A stretch of 64,000 nucleotides of DNA, from positions 1 to 64,000 of the forward strand of contig NZ_BSND01000005.1 in the NCBI RefSeq assembly GCF_030159795.1, given 5' to 3'. Source of the stretch: Methylophaga thalassica. Its GTDB lineage: Bacteria > Pseudomonadota > Gammaproteobacteria > Nitrosococcales > Methylophagaceae. This document shows, one piece after another, positions 46,797 to 55,309 of the stretch. A program made the position numbers and the translations under genes. The notes under the pieces are model-generated. The model searched no databases. It saw only the letters and a list, made by a program, of their open reading frames with translations, and was not told where the DNA came from. The stretch's first letter is position 1, and every line of letters starts with the position of its first letter.

Positions 46797-46808
46797 GATT
46801 TAACAGAT

Positions 46809-46834
46809 AAAAAAAAGCCGGGCAGTGCCCGGCT
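46809..46834 (-). terminator. Intrinsic terminator after the porin gene
   Basis: AGCCGGGC pairs with GCCCGGCT around AGT, followed by seven or more T on the minus strand. It ends the nirB-nirD-nasA-porin operon and separates it from the next sigma-54 promoter. Confidence 0.92.
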
Positions 46835-46850
46835 AGATGAGGAGTATGAT

Positions 46851-48104
46851 TTAGAAGTTAAGCTGTCCATATAACCAGAACTTATCGGTATCAGCACCGC
46901 CAAATTCTTTATCTGCATTGTAGTCAGCATAGGAAATACCCAGCGTGTAATGTTGCATAAAGGTTTTTTGCAGCATCACATCGAATTCATTTCCGGCATC
47001 AAGGCTGTCTTTATCCGTTTCAAAGTCGTGATAGACCGCGATCAGCTTGGCGCCAGCCACATTGCCAACTACTGTGAAATAGGTATCTTTCAACCCTTGA
47101 TTGGGTGTGGTCAGAAACACATCAGCCCAGCCCTGGAAAGCATGGTTGGTGCCCAGCGGTGTTTTAAAACTGTAGGTGCCGTCACCTTCTTGTACTTCAT
47201 ATGATAACTTTGCCAACCAACCTTCATATTTACCGCCCAACTCCAGCAAGTAATAATCCTGTGGATCCATTTTGCCATCAGCATATTCATCTTGTGTCGC
47301 ATACTCGGCGGTATAGACTGCCGATAAATTTTCATTAACCGGCTTCGCACCAGATAATCTCAAACCATAAGTCGCTGTTGAGTTAGCGTTGTTATCAGCA
47401 GCATCCTCATAATCGAGTAAATAGCTATACGCTTCTAATTTTCCCACAGACCAGCCGCTGTATTGAACATTAAATAAGTGACTGTCCATATCAATCACGC
47501 CATCGTCAATCAGGCCTGCGGTGAGGTCATTACCAAAAATCGTGTTCACTTTATTGATATAGGCATAGCTCAATTTAAGATCTTTAATTGAGCTATTACT
47601 CAGACTAACAGCATCAAATGATTGATGATTTTGACGCCAGAGTACATTACCGATAAACCGGTGAAACGGTGCCTCACGGTAGGTCAATTCCTGACGGCCC
47701 AGTTTGACTTCAGTGCCATAGCCGTTATAACTCAAGTAAGCCTGATTCACTTCGGTGCCATTCGGATCAGCAATAACGGAGTACTTCTTGACTGCTGTTT
47801 GTGGGTACTCTTCATAATCGCCCCCCAAATCCGACACATCTTCCAGTTCCAAAAAGGCACCAAAACCATGAAAGTCACCGGTTTTATAGCCTAAGGTTGT
47901 CCGCAAAGTTACGGCATCGGCATCTTTTAGGGCATTATCCTGCTCTACTGACTCATAGCGCAGTCTGGCAGAAAAACTCACCTTTCCAGCAGTCAACGCA
48001 TCATAAAAGCTGTCATCAGCCATTACCGTACCAGGTAACAGGGAAACACTTCCAAGCCCTGTGCTAAGTAATGACATAAGGGTTAGCTTTTTTAATTTTG
48101 GCAT
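46851..48104 (-). CDS. Outer-membrane beta-barrel porin of the nitrate operon
   Basis: A 417-residue protein with a signal peptide (about residues 1-29, ending VMA before DDSFYD), alternating beta-strand patterns throughout (SFSARLRYESVEQ, EVKLGRQELTYREAPFHRF) and a terminal Phe (YGQLNF), the mark of outer-membrane barrels. It resembles the alginate-export or OprD-like long porins. Placement after nasA suggests that it lets nitrate or another nitrogen source cross the outer membrane. ATG 48104 with AGAGG is preferred over an upstream TTG. Confidence 0.85.
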   Translation of the reverse strand: MPKLKKLTLMSLLSTGLGSVSLLPGTVMADDSFYDALTAGKVSFSARLRYESVEQDNALKDADAVTLRTTLGYKTGDFHGFGAFLELEDVSDLGGDYEEYPQTAVKKYSVIADPNGTEVNQAYLSYNGYGTEVKLGRQELTYREAPFHRFIGNVLWRQNHQSFDAVSLSNSSIKDLKLSYAYINKVNTIFGNDLTAGLIDDGVIDMDSHLFNVQYSGWSVGKLEAYSYLLDYEDAADNNANSTATYGLRLSGAKPVNENLSAVYTAEYATQDEYADGKMDPQDYYLLELGGKYEGWLAKLSYEVQEGDGTYSFKTPLGTNHAFQGWADVFLTTPNQGLKDTYFTVVGNVAGAKLIAVYHDFETDKDSLDAGNEFDVMLQKTFMQHYTLGISYADYNADKEFGGADTDKFWLYGQLNF

Positions 48105-48224
48105 TCTTTTTTTCCTCTGCAAATAAGCCGCTCTTCGTGAATAATGGGCTTTAACATCAAATACTCAAATCAAACTGCTTCGTTGCAGATAGACCTCTAT
48201 TAGTAGTAACGACGCTGCTCACCT

Positions 48225-50879
48225 TTAATGAGCAAGTAATTTTTTCAACTCGGGGACACAGGAACCACAATTGGTCCCAGCTTTTAATTTCTGACCAATC
48301 TCATCAACAGAATTGACATGTCCGGATTGAATCGCCTCATTCAGCGTGTTTTGCCCCACCCCGAAGCAAGAGCAGACAATTTGACCAGCATCTTTTTGCC
48401 CCTGACTGGGCTGACCGACCAATAAGCTGTATCGCTCAGCATCCGAAAGACTGTTTAAACTAAATAATTGTGATAACCAGGAACGTGCTGGCAAATCATG
48501 ACTAGGGGCAATAAATACAACACCCTCTAGTCGATTACGTTTTATTTGACCAGCGCGATAACGACCCGCTTTAGCATCAGTGAAATCCAGCCATTCCCCC
48601 TCTTCACCTAAGTGTTGTTGAGCCCATTTGGCTGGGTCATCTAATGATTGCTGCCCGGCAATTTCATAGCGCCAGAATTGGGCACCACGCACCTTCACCC
48701 AGTAGTTGGCATCTTTCACCGTAATGGGATGACGCGACAGAATAAAACCATGCCAGACAGGTTGGTATGCCCGAATCGTCACTGGCGTATGTTTAGACTC
48801 TGGCTGACCAGAAACGGGATCATATACAGAGGCCACCAAGGCATCGACTCGCGCCATTGAGGCATATTGGCTGCTCCAGTGAATCGGCACAAAAATACTG
48901 CCTGGTCGTTGTTCATCTGTTACCACCACACGAACAATCATCTCACCCCACTGACTGCTAACTTCAGCCAAGGCACCATCTACCAGCTCAAAAGTCGCTG
49001 CATCCAATGGATGAATCTGAACCATTGGTTCAGGAATATGGGCATTCAATCTGACGGCTCTGCCTGTTCGTGTCATGGTGTGCCACTGATCACGAATACG
49101 GCCAGTATTTAATACCAGTGGATATGCCTCTGTTGTTGGGTTAAAGGGTAATTTGGGTTCAACACTGATCATTCTGGCTTTACCAGACGGCGTAAAAAAT
49201 CGCTTGTCGGTAAACAGACGTGCAGTGCCCATCTCGGTATTCTCCATGACAGGCCATTGCACTGGCACCAGATTGTCATAGTCTTCATCACTGATATCGG
49301 CCAGACCACCAATATTAAAGTCGCGCTCACCGTCATTTTCAAACGCGGACAGTTGGGCATGCTCTCTAAAGACATCGGCTGGTTTCTCAAAGGGAAATGC
49401 GGCCTCAAATCCCATTTTTCTGGCAACCTGAGTAATGATCCACCAGTCTGGTCTGGCTTCTCCAGGCAAAGGTAAAAATGCTCGTTGATGACTGATACGA
49501 CGCTCAGAGTTGGTCACCATACCGTCTTTTTCACCCCAGGCTGCAGCCGGCAGTAAAATATCAGCAAGTTCGGTGGTATCGGTAAATTGTTCACATTCAG
49601 ACACCACCACCAACTCACATTTTTCCAGTGCAACTTTCACCTTATCGGCATCAGGCAAGCTGACCACGGGATTGGTCGCCATGATCCAGATGGCTTTGAT
49701 TTTGCCACTAGCGACCTCATTAAACATATCAATGGCTTTGGCTCCATTTTCTCTGGCTAAATTATCGGCCTTCCAGAAGCGTGATACCCGGTCATGATGC
49801 TCTGGATTGGTGATTTCCATATGCGCAGCGAGCTGGTTACTTAAACCGCCCACTTCCCGACCGCCCATGGCATTAGGCTGGCCGGTAAACGAAAAAGGCC
49901 CCATGCCTGGTTTACCAATCCGGCCGGTAGCGAGATGGCAGTTAATAATGCTGTTACATTTATCTGTTCCGGAAGTAGATTGGTTAATGCCCTGAGAATA
50001 AACCGTAACGACTTTTTCCGTTGAAGCAAATAGCTGATAGAACTTCACTATGTCCTGCTCTTGCAACTCGGTCACAGCCGCTACTTGAGGAATCGACCCA
50101 GCAGAGGTTTTGGCTGCAGTCATTGCAGCAGCAAAGCCTTCAGTGTGTGCTTCCAGAAATTCGAGATCCAGATAATCTTCTTTTTTCAGATAATGTAATA
50201 GGCCGTTAAATAAAGTAGCATCCGTGCCGGGTTTCACCGACAAATGTAAATCGGCGATATCACAGGTCGAGGTTTTGCGTGGATCAATCACCACAATTTT
50301 CATCTCAGGCCGATCTTCTTTAGCCTGTCTCAGCCGCTGAAAAATGACTGGATGGCACCAGGCCAGATTCGAGCCTGCCAGGATCACCAGATCGGCAAGT
50401 TCAATATCTTCATAACTACACGGCACCGTATCACTACCAAATGCCCGTTTATACGCCGCCACAGCGGATGACATACACAAACGCGAGTTGGTATCGATAT
50501 TGGCACCGCCAATAAAGCCTTTCATTAATTTATTGGCGGTGTAGTAATCTTCCGTCAATACTTGGCCTGAGACATAAAACGCCACTGATTCAGGACCATG
50601 TTTAGCAATGATGTCACTAAATCCACGAGCCACTGACACGATTGCCTCATCCCACGACACCCGTTTTCCATGCACTTTGGGATGGAGCAAACGATTCCCC
50701 AAATCCACGGTTTCTCCCAGCGCCGAACCTTTTGAGCACAGGCGTCCCAGATTGGCAGGATGCGTTTCATCACCTTCAATTTGTACAGTGCCATTCTGAA
50801 GTGGGGTTGCTAACACGCCGCAGCCAACACCGCAGTATGGACAAGTCGTTTTTGTAGTCGTCGTATGTTGTTCAGCCAA
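48225..50879 (-). CDS. nasA: Assimilatory nitrate reductase, catalytic molybdenum subunit
   Basis: A cytoplasmic enzyme that reduces nitrate to nitrite for assimilation. The 884-residue protein has the N-terminal [4Fe-4S] set CPYCGVGCG with a fourth Cys in LCSKG, the bis-MGD molybdopterin domains (for example NSRLCMSSAVAAYKRAFGSD, with the Cys that can ligate Mo) and a C-terminal BFD-like [2Fe-2S] region (CSCFGVG...NCGSCVPELK). The C-terminal cluster is a feature of assimilatory Nas forms. It follows nirD by 21 bases in the nirBD-nasA operon. Confidence 0.95.
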   Translation of the reverse strand: MAEQHTTTTKTTCPYCGVGCGVLATPLQNGTVQIEGDETHPANLGRLCSKGSALGETVDLGNRLLHPKVHGKRVSWDEAIVSVARGFSDIIAKHGPESVAFYVSGQVLTEDYYTANKLMKGFIGGANIDTNSRLCMSSAVAAYKRAFGSDTVPCSYEDIELADLVILAGSNLAWCHPVIFQRLRQAKEDRPEMKIVVIDPRKTSTCDIADLHLSVKPGTDATLFNGLLHYLKKEDYLDLEFLEAHTEGFAAAMTAAKTSAGSIPQVAAVTELQEQDIVKFYQLFASTEKVVTVYSQGINQSTSGTDKCNSIINCHLATGRIGKPGMGPFSFTGQPNAMGGREVGGLSNQLAAHMEITNPEHHDRVSRFWKADNLARENGAKAIDMFNEVASGKIKAIWIMATNPVVSLPDADKVKVALEKCELVVVSECEQFTDTTELADILLPAAAWGEKDGMVTNSERRISHQRAFLPLPGEARPDWWIITQVARKMGFEAAFPFEKPADVFREHAQLSAFENDGERDFNIGGLADISDEDYDNLVPVQWPVMENTEMGTARLFTDKRFFTPSGKARMISVEPKLPFNPTTEAYPLVLNTGRIRDQWHTMTRTGRAVRLNAHIPEPMVQIHPLDAATFELVDGALAEVSSQWGEMIVRVVVTDEQRPGSIFVPIHWSSQYASMARVDALVASVYDPVSGQPESKHTPVTIRAYQPVWHGFILSRHPITVKDANYWVKVRGAQFWRYEIAGQQSLDDPAKWAQQHLGEEGEWLDFTDAKAGRYRAGQIKRNRLEGVVFIAPSHDLPARSWLSQLFSLNSLSDAERYSLLVGQPSQGQKDAGQIVCSCFGVGQNTLNEAIQSGHVNSVDEIGQKLKAGTNCGSCVPELKKLLAH

Positions 50880-50900
50880 AATTAGAGACTCTTTATCAGG

Positions 50901-51206
50901 TTATAGAGAAATAAAAACGGTACCGTTGTCTATTTTTGTCTCAAATGTACGGGTACAGCCTTCATCGGGTCCAGTGGCTTCGCCACTGTTCATATCAATA
51001 ACCCAGTTATGCAAAGGACAAGCCACACGATTATCGTAAACAAGTCCTTGAGATAACGGTCCTTTTTTATGAGGACATTGATCAAATAAGGCAAAGACCT
51101 GATCACTTGAGGTGCGAAACACCGCAACATCACCTTCTGCTGTCACGAGTACACGTGATCCTTTTTTTGGAATATCGACCAGAGGGCCAACTTCAGTCCA
51201 ACTCAT
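50901..51206 (-). CDS. nirD: Nitrite reductase (NADH) small subunit
   Basis: A 101-residue Rieske-type protein that supports NirB in reducing nitrite to ammonium. The [2Fe-2S] ligands are CPH (in QCPHKKGPLS) and CPLH (in ACPLHNW), so unlike E. coli NirD this one keeps all Rieske ligands. It starts 8 bases after nirB. Confidence 0.95.
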   Translation of the reverse strand: MSWTEVGPLVDIPKKGSRVLVTAEGDVAVFRTSSDQVFALFDQCPHKKGPLSQGLVYDNRVACPLHNWVIDMNSGEATGPDEGCTRTFETKIDNGTVFISL

Positions 51207-51214
51207 ATCTACCT

Positions 51215-53647
51215 CTACACCACTTGTTTAATAGGAATATAGTTTTCTTTATATTTGGCCGCTTGTTCAGCCCAAGGATCTACCTGTGCATTTTTTTGTG
51301 AATCATGGAAACGCTCAGCCAACCGTTTACGATTCAATTCATCGTCGACCACAGCTGAGGTCACATGTTTTAAACCGACGCGTTCAATCCATGGTGCAGT
51401 ACGTTCCAGATAATGAGCTTCTTCGCGATACAGCTGCATAAACGCGGCACAATATTCCAGCGCCTCTTCCTCAGTCGCGACTTTGGTGAGAAAGTCAGTT
51501 GCCCTGACTTTGATACCACCATTACCACCGACATGAAGTTCGTAGCCTGAATCCACACACACAATGCCAAAATCTTTGATAGTCGCTTCAGCACAGTTCC
51601 TTGGACAGCCAGAAACAGCAATCTTGAATTTATGGGGTGTCCAGCTTCCCCAGGTCATTTTTTCCGCTTTGATACCTAAGCCAGTAGAGTCTTGAGTGCC
51701 GAACCGACACCATTCAGAACCGACGCAGGTTTTGACTGTTCTTAACGATTTGCCATAAGCATGACCAGAGACAAAGCCTGCCTCACTCAGATCTGCCCAC
51801 ATTTTAGGCAAGTCTTCTTTTTTGATTCCTAGTAAATCTATCCGCTGACCACCAGTTATTTTAACGGTGGGCACATTGTATTTTTCGGAGATATCCGCAA
51901 TGGCGCGCAACTCTCTAGGATTGGTGACCCCGCCCCAAATTCTCGGTACAACTGAATAAGTGCCGTCTTTCTGAATATTGGCATGGACACGTTCGTTAAT
52001 GAAACGTGACTGAGGATCATCCTGATACTCATTTGGCCAACTGCTTAACATGTAATAGTTCAGAGCCGGACGACAGGAGTGGCAGCCATCTGCTGTTTTC
52101 CACTCAAGTGCTGACATCAAATCAGGAATGGTTTTCAGGGATTTATCAATAATGGCAGCCTTAACTTCAGCATGCGATAAATCGGTACAGGCACAAAGCG
52201 GTTTTTTACTCGGCGTATCATTAAAATCGCTGCCTAGCGTTGAAGCAAGTATCTGTTCAACTAAGCCTGTACATGAGCCACAAGAGGCTGATGCCTTGGT
52301 ATGTGCTTTGACTTCATCCAGAGTAAACAGGCCATGCTTCGAAATAGCCTGAACAATATCGCCCTTACAAACACCATTACAGCCACAAATCTCGGCATCA
52401 TCGGCTAAACCGTCAACAGAATTGGATGGACCATGTCCTGAATCCCCCAGGTGATGCTGTCCAAACAACATGTTTTCACGAATATCTGAGATATCGGTAC
52501 CATCGCGCATCAATTGGAAGTACCAGGCACCGTCTACGGTGTCCCCATAGAGAACGGCGCCAACCAATTGGTTTTCTTTAATCACCAGCTTTTTATAGAC
52601 TTTTCTTGCGGCATCCTTAAATACCAGATCTTCAGTATCGTCATCACCGAGAAAGTCACCGGCAGAAAACAAATCGATGCCTGTTACCTTTAATTTGGTT
52701 GATGTGACTGAACTGATATAACGGGCAATCCCCATTTGAGCCAGATGGTTTGAACACACTTTTGCTTGCTCAAATAATGGGGCGACCAGGCCAAAGGTTT
52801 GGCTCCGGTGCTGCACACACTCACCGACTGCATAAATACGTGGGTCAAAGGTTTGCATGGTGTCATCCACCACAATGCCACGATCACAATGGATACCGGC
52901 TGAACTGGCTAATTCGATATTGGGGCGGATACCCACAGCCATCACTACCAAATCCGCTTCTATTTCTGAGCCATCTTTAAAGCGAAGTTTTTCAACTCGG
53001 TCACGACCGATAATGGCTTCCGTTTGATGTTCCATCAAAAACTTCAGCCCTTTCCCCCGCAGTTCGTCCAGCATCAGATCGGACGCGGGTTTGTCTAACT
53101 GTTGATTCATCAACACATCACTGATGTGAACAACACTGACATCCATCCCCTGAATCATCAGACCATTTGCGGCTTCCAGTCCTAACAATCCACCACCAAT
53201 CACCACGGCTTTTTTATGTGTCTTTGCCGTTTCCAGCATGGTGTCAACATCAGCGATATCACGAAAACTAATGACACCGGGGAGATCTGCACCAGCTATT
53301 GGCAACATGAATGGACGCGAGCCAGTGGCCAGTAAAAGACGGTCATATTTTTCGGTGGTGCCATCGTCTGCTATTACTACACGGTTTAGACGATCTATGG
53401 TGGTCACCTTTTTACCTGATAACAAGGTGATGTTGTTATCTTGATACCACTGCAAATCATTAATCATGATCTCATCTATGGTTTTCTCACCAGCCAATAC
53501 AGGTGAGAGCATAATCCGGTTATAGTTACCGTAGGGTTCTTCACCAAATACAGTAATGTCATATTTCTCTGGTGCGAGTTTAAGTAACTCTTCCAGCGTA
53601 CGCACTCCTGCCATGCCATTACCGATTAAAACTAACTTCTCTCTCAT
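51215..53647 (-). CDS. nirB: Nitrite reductase (NADH) large subunit
   Basis: The 810-residue catalytic subunit takes electrons from NADH through FAD to siroheme and reduces nitrite to ammonium. It has the N-terminal FAD fold (LVLIGNGMAGVRTLEEL), an NAD loop (VVIGGGLLGLEAANGL), two BFD-like cysteine segments (CGCNGVCKGD, CACTDLS) and siroheme/[4Fe-4S] ligands CVGSEWC and SGCPRNC. The start is ATG 53647 with GGAGA; a TTG further up gives only a short, unlikely extension. First gene of the operon, with a sigma-54 promoter about 35 bases upstream. Confidence 0.96.
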   Translation of the reverse strand: MREKLVLIGNGMAGVRTLEELLKLAPEKYDITVFGEEPYGNYNRIMLSPVLAGEKTIDEIMINDLQWYQDNNITLLSGKKVTTIDRLNRVVIADDGTTEKYDRLLLATGSRPFMLPIAGADLPGVISFRDIADVDTMLETAKTHKKAVVIGGGLLGLEAANGLMIQGMDVSVVHISDVLMNQQLDKPASDLMLDELRGKGLKFLMEHQTEAIIGRDRVEKLRFKDGSEIEADLVVMAVGIRPNIELASSAGIHCDRGIVVDDTMQTFDPRIYAVGECVQHRSQTFGLVAPLFEQAKVCSNHLAQMGIARYISSVTSTKLKVTGIDLFSAGDFLGDDDTEDLVFKDAARKVYKKLVIKENQLVGAVLYGDTVDGAWYFQLMRDGTDISDIRENMLFGQHHLGDSGHGPSNSVDGLADDAEICGCNGVCKGDIVQAISKHGLFTLDEVKAHTKASASCGSCTGLVEQILASTLGSDFNDTPSKKPLCACTDLSHAEVKAAIIDKSLKTIPDLMSALEWKTADGCHSCRPALNYYMLSSWPNEYQDDPQSRFINERVHANIQKDGTYSVVPRIWGGVTNPRELRAIADISEKYNVPTVKITGGQRIDLLGIKKEDLPKMWADLSEAGFVSGHAYGKSLRTVKTCVGSEWCRFGTQDSTGLGIKAEKMTWGSWTPHKFKIAVSGCPRNCAEATIKDFGIVCVDSGYELHVGGNGGIKVRATDFLTKVATEEEALEYCAAFMQLYREEAHYLERTAPWIERVGLKHVTSAVVDDELNRKRLAERFHDSQKNAQVDPWAEQAAKYKENYIPIKQVV

Positions 53648-53680
53648 GGATCTCTCCGTCAATCATTGTCTGCTTACTTT

Positions 53681-53696
53681 GGCAAACACTGTGCCA
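53681..53696 (-). promoter_or_regulatory. Sigma-54 promoter of nirB
   Basis: TGGCACAGTGTTTGCC on the minus strand matches the sigma-54 consensus very closely (TGGCAC, TTTGC, GG-N10-GC). The start point would be near 53671, leaving a leader of only about 24 bases. Confidence 0.9.
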
Positions 53697-53770
53697 AAAA
53701 AGTAAACTATTGATTTAAAAGAAAGAGTTTATTAAAAGTTTTTTTAATAAGTAGTTTAGATGCTTATTTA

Positions 53771-53799
53771 TGCACCATTATGATTAACCTTGCACCATT
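53771..53799. promoter_or_regulatory. Tandem NtrC-like half-sites upstream of nirB
   Basis: TGCACCATT occurs twice, at 53771-53779 and 53791-53799, exactly 20 bases or two helical turns apart. Each is a half of the NtrC dyad; neither has a good second half. They are centred about 95 bp upstream of the -24 GG, in line with the sites at the other two promoters. Confidence 0.5.
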
Positions 53800-53811
53800 T
53801 AAATACGGCGC

Positions 53812-53845
53812 AAAAAAAAGCCCTTCACTGTGAAGGGCTTTTTTT
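53812..53845. terminator. Bidirectional terminator upstream of the nirB control region
   Basis: AGCCCTTCA pairs with TGAAGGGCT around CTG, with eight A on the left and seven T on the right. On the minus strand it ends the SnoaL-like gene and insulates nirB. Confidence 0.9.
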
Positions 53846-53863
53846 GTCGGTGGCTATGCTTTT

Positions 53864-54310
53864 TTAAGGTTGCATATTCCAGATATGTGACTGAATTAAC
53901 CATGAACCATCTTCAGTTTTTACCAGAACCAAAGATAAAACACCGCCGAAACTTATCTTCTCACCGTCGCTGTTTTTTCCGTCTGCGTGCCAGTAACCAA
54001 TTTGGGTTATCTGATCGTCAGTTGAATAAATAGCATCTGTTTCAATTTGATGATTGGTCACACCGTTATCAACAAAACTTTGAAATAACTGTGCGATAGC
54101 ATCTTTACCTTTTAAGATAGCGCCATTACCCGGTGATAAGGTCGCATCATTTTTATATAACTGTTTCAAACTATCGACATCGCCAGCATTAAACGCTTTG
54201 TTCCATTGGGCATTAGCAAAATCTATCTGATTTTTTACCGATAGCTCTTCAGCCATCACAGAAAATTGCACAGAAAACATACTGAACATAAAAACTAAAA
54301 ACTTTTTCAT
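53864..54310 (-). CDS. Exported SnoaL/DUF4440-like protein
   Basis: A 148-residue protein with a signal peptide (MKKFLVFMFSMFSVQFSVMA, cut before EELS) and a NTF2/SnoaL-type cone fold: NAQWNKAFNAGDVDSLKQLY, KNDATLSPGNGAILKGKDAI and a C-terminal LVLVKTEDGSWLIQSHIWN. Members bind or act on small ligands, and many have no known activity. It lies downstream of a MarR regulator in the same direction, 53 bases apart, and may be its target. Confidence 0.8.
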   Translation of the reverse strand: MKKFLVFMFSMFSVQFSVMAEELSVKNQIDFANAQWNKAFNAGDVDSLKQLYKNDATLSPGNGAILKGKDAIAQLFQSFVDNGVTNHQIETDAIYSTDDQITQIGYWHADGKNSDGEKISFGGVLSLVLVKTEDGSWLIQSHIWNMQP

Positions 54311-54363
54311 TACTCACTCCTGGTTAAATTTAGTGTTATCTATTGTTTGGCTTAATTTAACGT

Positions 54364-54867
54364 TCAATCAAAAATCGTTAAATTTCGCTTTAACTTTGCC
54401 AGCACATCCATTAATACCTGACCTTGCTCTTTATCAATCACGGACATCAATTGTCCCAAACGCTGATAATAATCAGGCATGACTTCGTCTAATTTTTGCT
54501 GACCCTTCTTGGTAAGTTTGATTTGTGTTTGCCGTTTATCTTTCTCATCAACAATACGCTGTATTAGTCCCTCTCGCGCTAAACCATCTAACAGGCCTGT
54601 CATTGTCGCCCGGCTGACCCCAGATTGTTCTGCCAACTTTGAGGGTGAAGATATAAAGCTATCTTCACGCATCAATAAAATTAATACCCACCAGCGTCCC
54701 TGGAGTAAATCATAGCGTCGTAAAAAGTTATCTAAGCCGACAGAAAGCTCTGAGGCTACCCCGAGAAGATGGAGAAACTGCATCACTGCATTGATATCGA
54801 CTTCTGGGTAGCGCGAAGCAAATTTTTCTAATATTGCCTTATCTGGCAAGTCTTTAAGTTGAAGCAT
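54364..54867 (-). CDS. MarR-family transcriptional regulator
   Basis: A 167-residue dimeric winged-helix regulator. The DNA-binding region is SPSKLAEQSGVSRATMTGLLDGLAREGLI, with wing residues DEKDKRQTQIKLTKKGQQ. Flanking helices form the dimer. These proteins usually repress nearby genes and respond to small aromatic or oxidative signals; the ligand is not evident. The following exported protein is the nearest candidate target. Confidence 0.9.
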   Translation of the reverse strand: MLQLKDLPDKAILEKFASRYPEVDINAVMQFLHLLGVASELSVGLDNFLRRYDLLQGRWWVLILLMREDSFISSPSKLAEQSGVSRATMTGLLDGLAREGLIQRIVDEKDKRQTQIKLTKKGQQKLDEVMPDYYQRLGQLMSVIDKEQGQVLMDVLAKLKRNLTIFD

Positions 54868-54982
54868 ACCCCATTATAGTTAGCTTCCTAATTTTTAGTA
54901 AACCTTTATCTTAAATAAATTCAGCTTCGTTTAAGCTACGCCACCTAGTATGTGACCCGTACCTCAACAAAAGGAGCACAAA

Positions 54983-55309
54983 ATGAAAAACGTAAAAACA
55001 ATTGGCTTAATTGGTGCGGCAACAATGATGATGCAGATGGGTGTTGCTCATGCGGATTTAGATGCTGATGACATGCGTGAAATCAGAAAAATCTCTGAAG
55101 GTTTTGGCTTAATTTCATTAGAACAAGCACAAGCTAAAGCGCTTGAAGCCAAACCTGGTATTGTAGAAGATGCCGATCTGGAAGACCGTGCCTTTGATAA
55201 AGGCTGGGATTATGAGTTTGAAATTGTTGATGCTGATGGTGGCGAATGGGAAGTCCTAATTGACGCCAAAACCGGTGAAGTTCGTAAAACAACTAAAGAC
55301 TGGTTCTAA
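54983..55309 (+). CDS. Exported PepSY-domain protein
   Basis: A 108-residue periplasmic protein. The signal peptide ends VAHA before DLDAD. The PepSY domain is visible in ISLEQAQAKALEAKPGIVEDADLE, YEFEIVDADGGEWEVLIDAKTGEV. PepSY proteins often modulate proteases or sensors at the cell surface. AAAGGAG precedes the ATG. Its stop overlaps the convergent histidine kinase gene by 4 bases, and a homologous PepSY gene lies at the head of that kinase operon. Confidence 0.88.
   Translation: MKNVKTIGLIGAATMMMQMGVAHADLDADDMREIRKISEGFGLISLEQAQAKALEAKPGIVEDADLEDRAFDKGWDYEFEIVDADGGEWEVLIDAKTGEVRKTTKDWF

Noticed and set aside
48123-48224. Hairpin CTGC-AACGAA-GCAG in the nasA-porin gap as an ANTAR target
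   Set aside because: The loop has the A1 and G4 of ANTAR targets, but I found no partner hexaloop hairpin at the right distance and no strong terminator behind it. One 4-bp hairpin is weak evidence.
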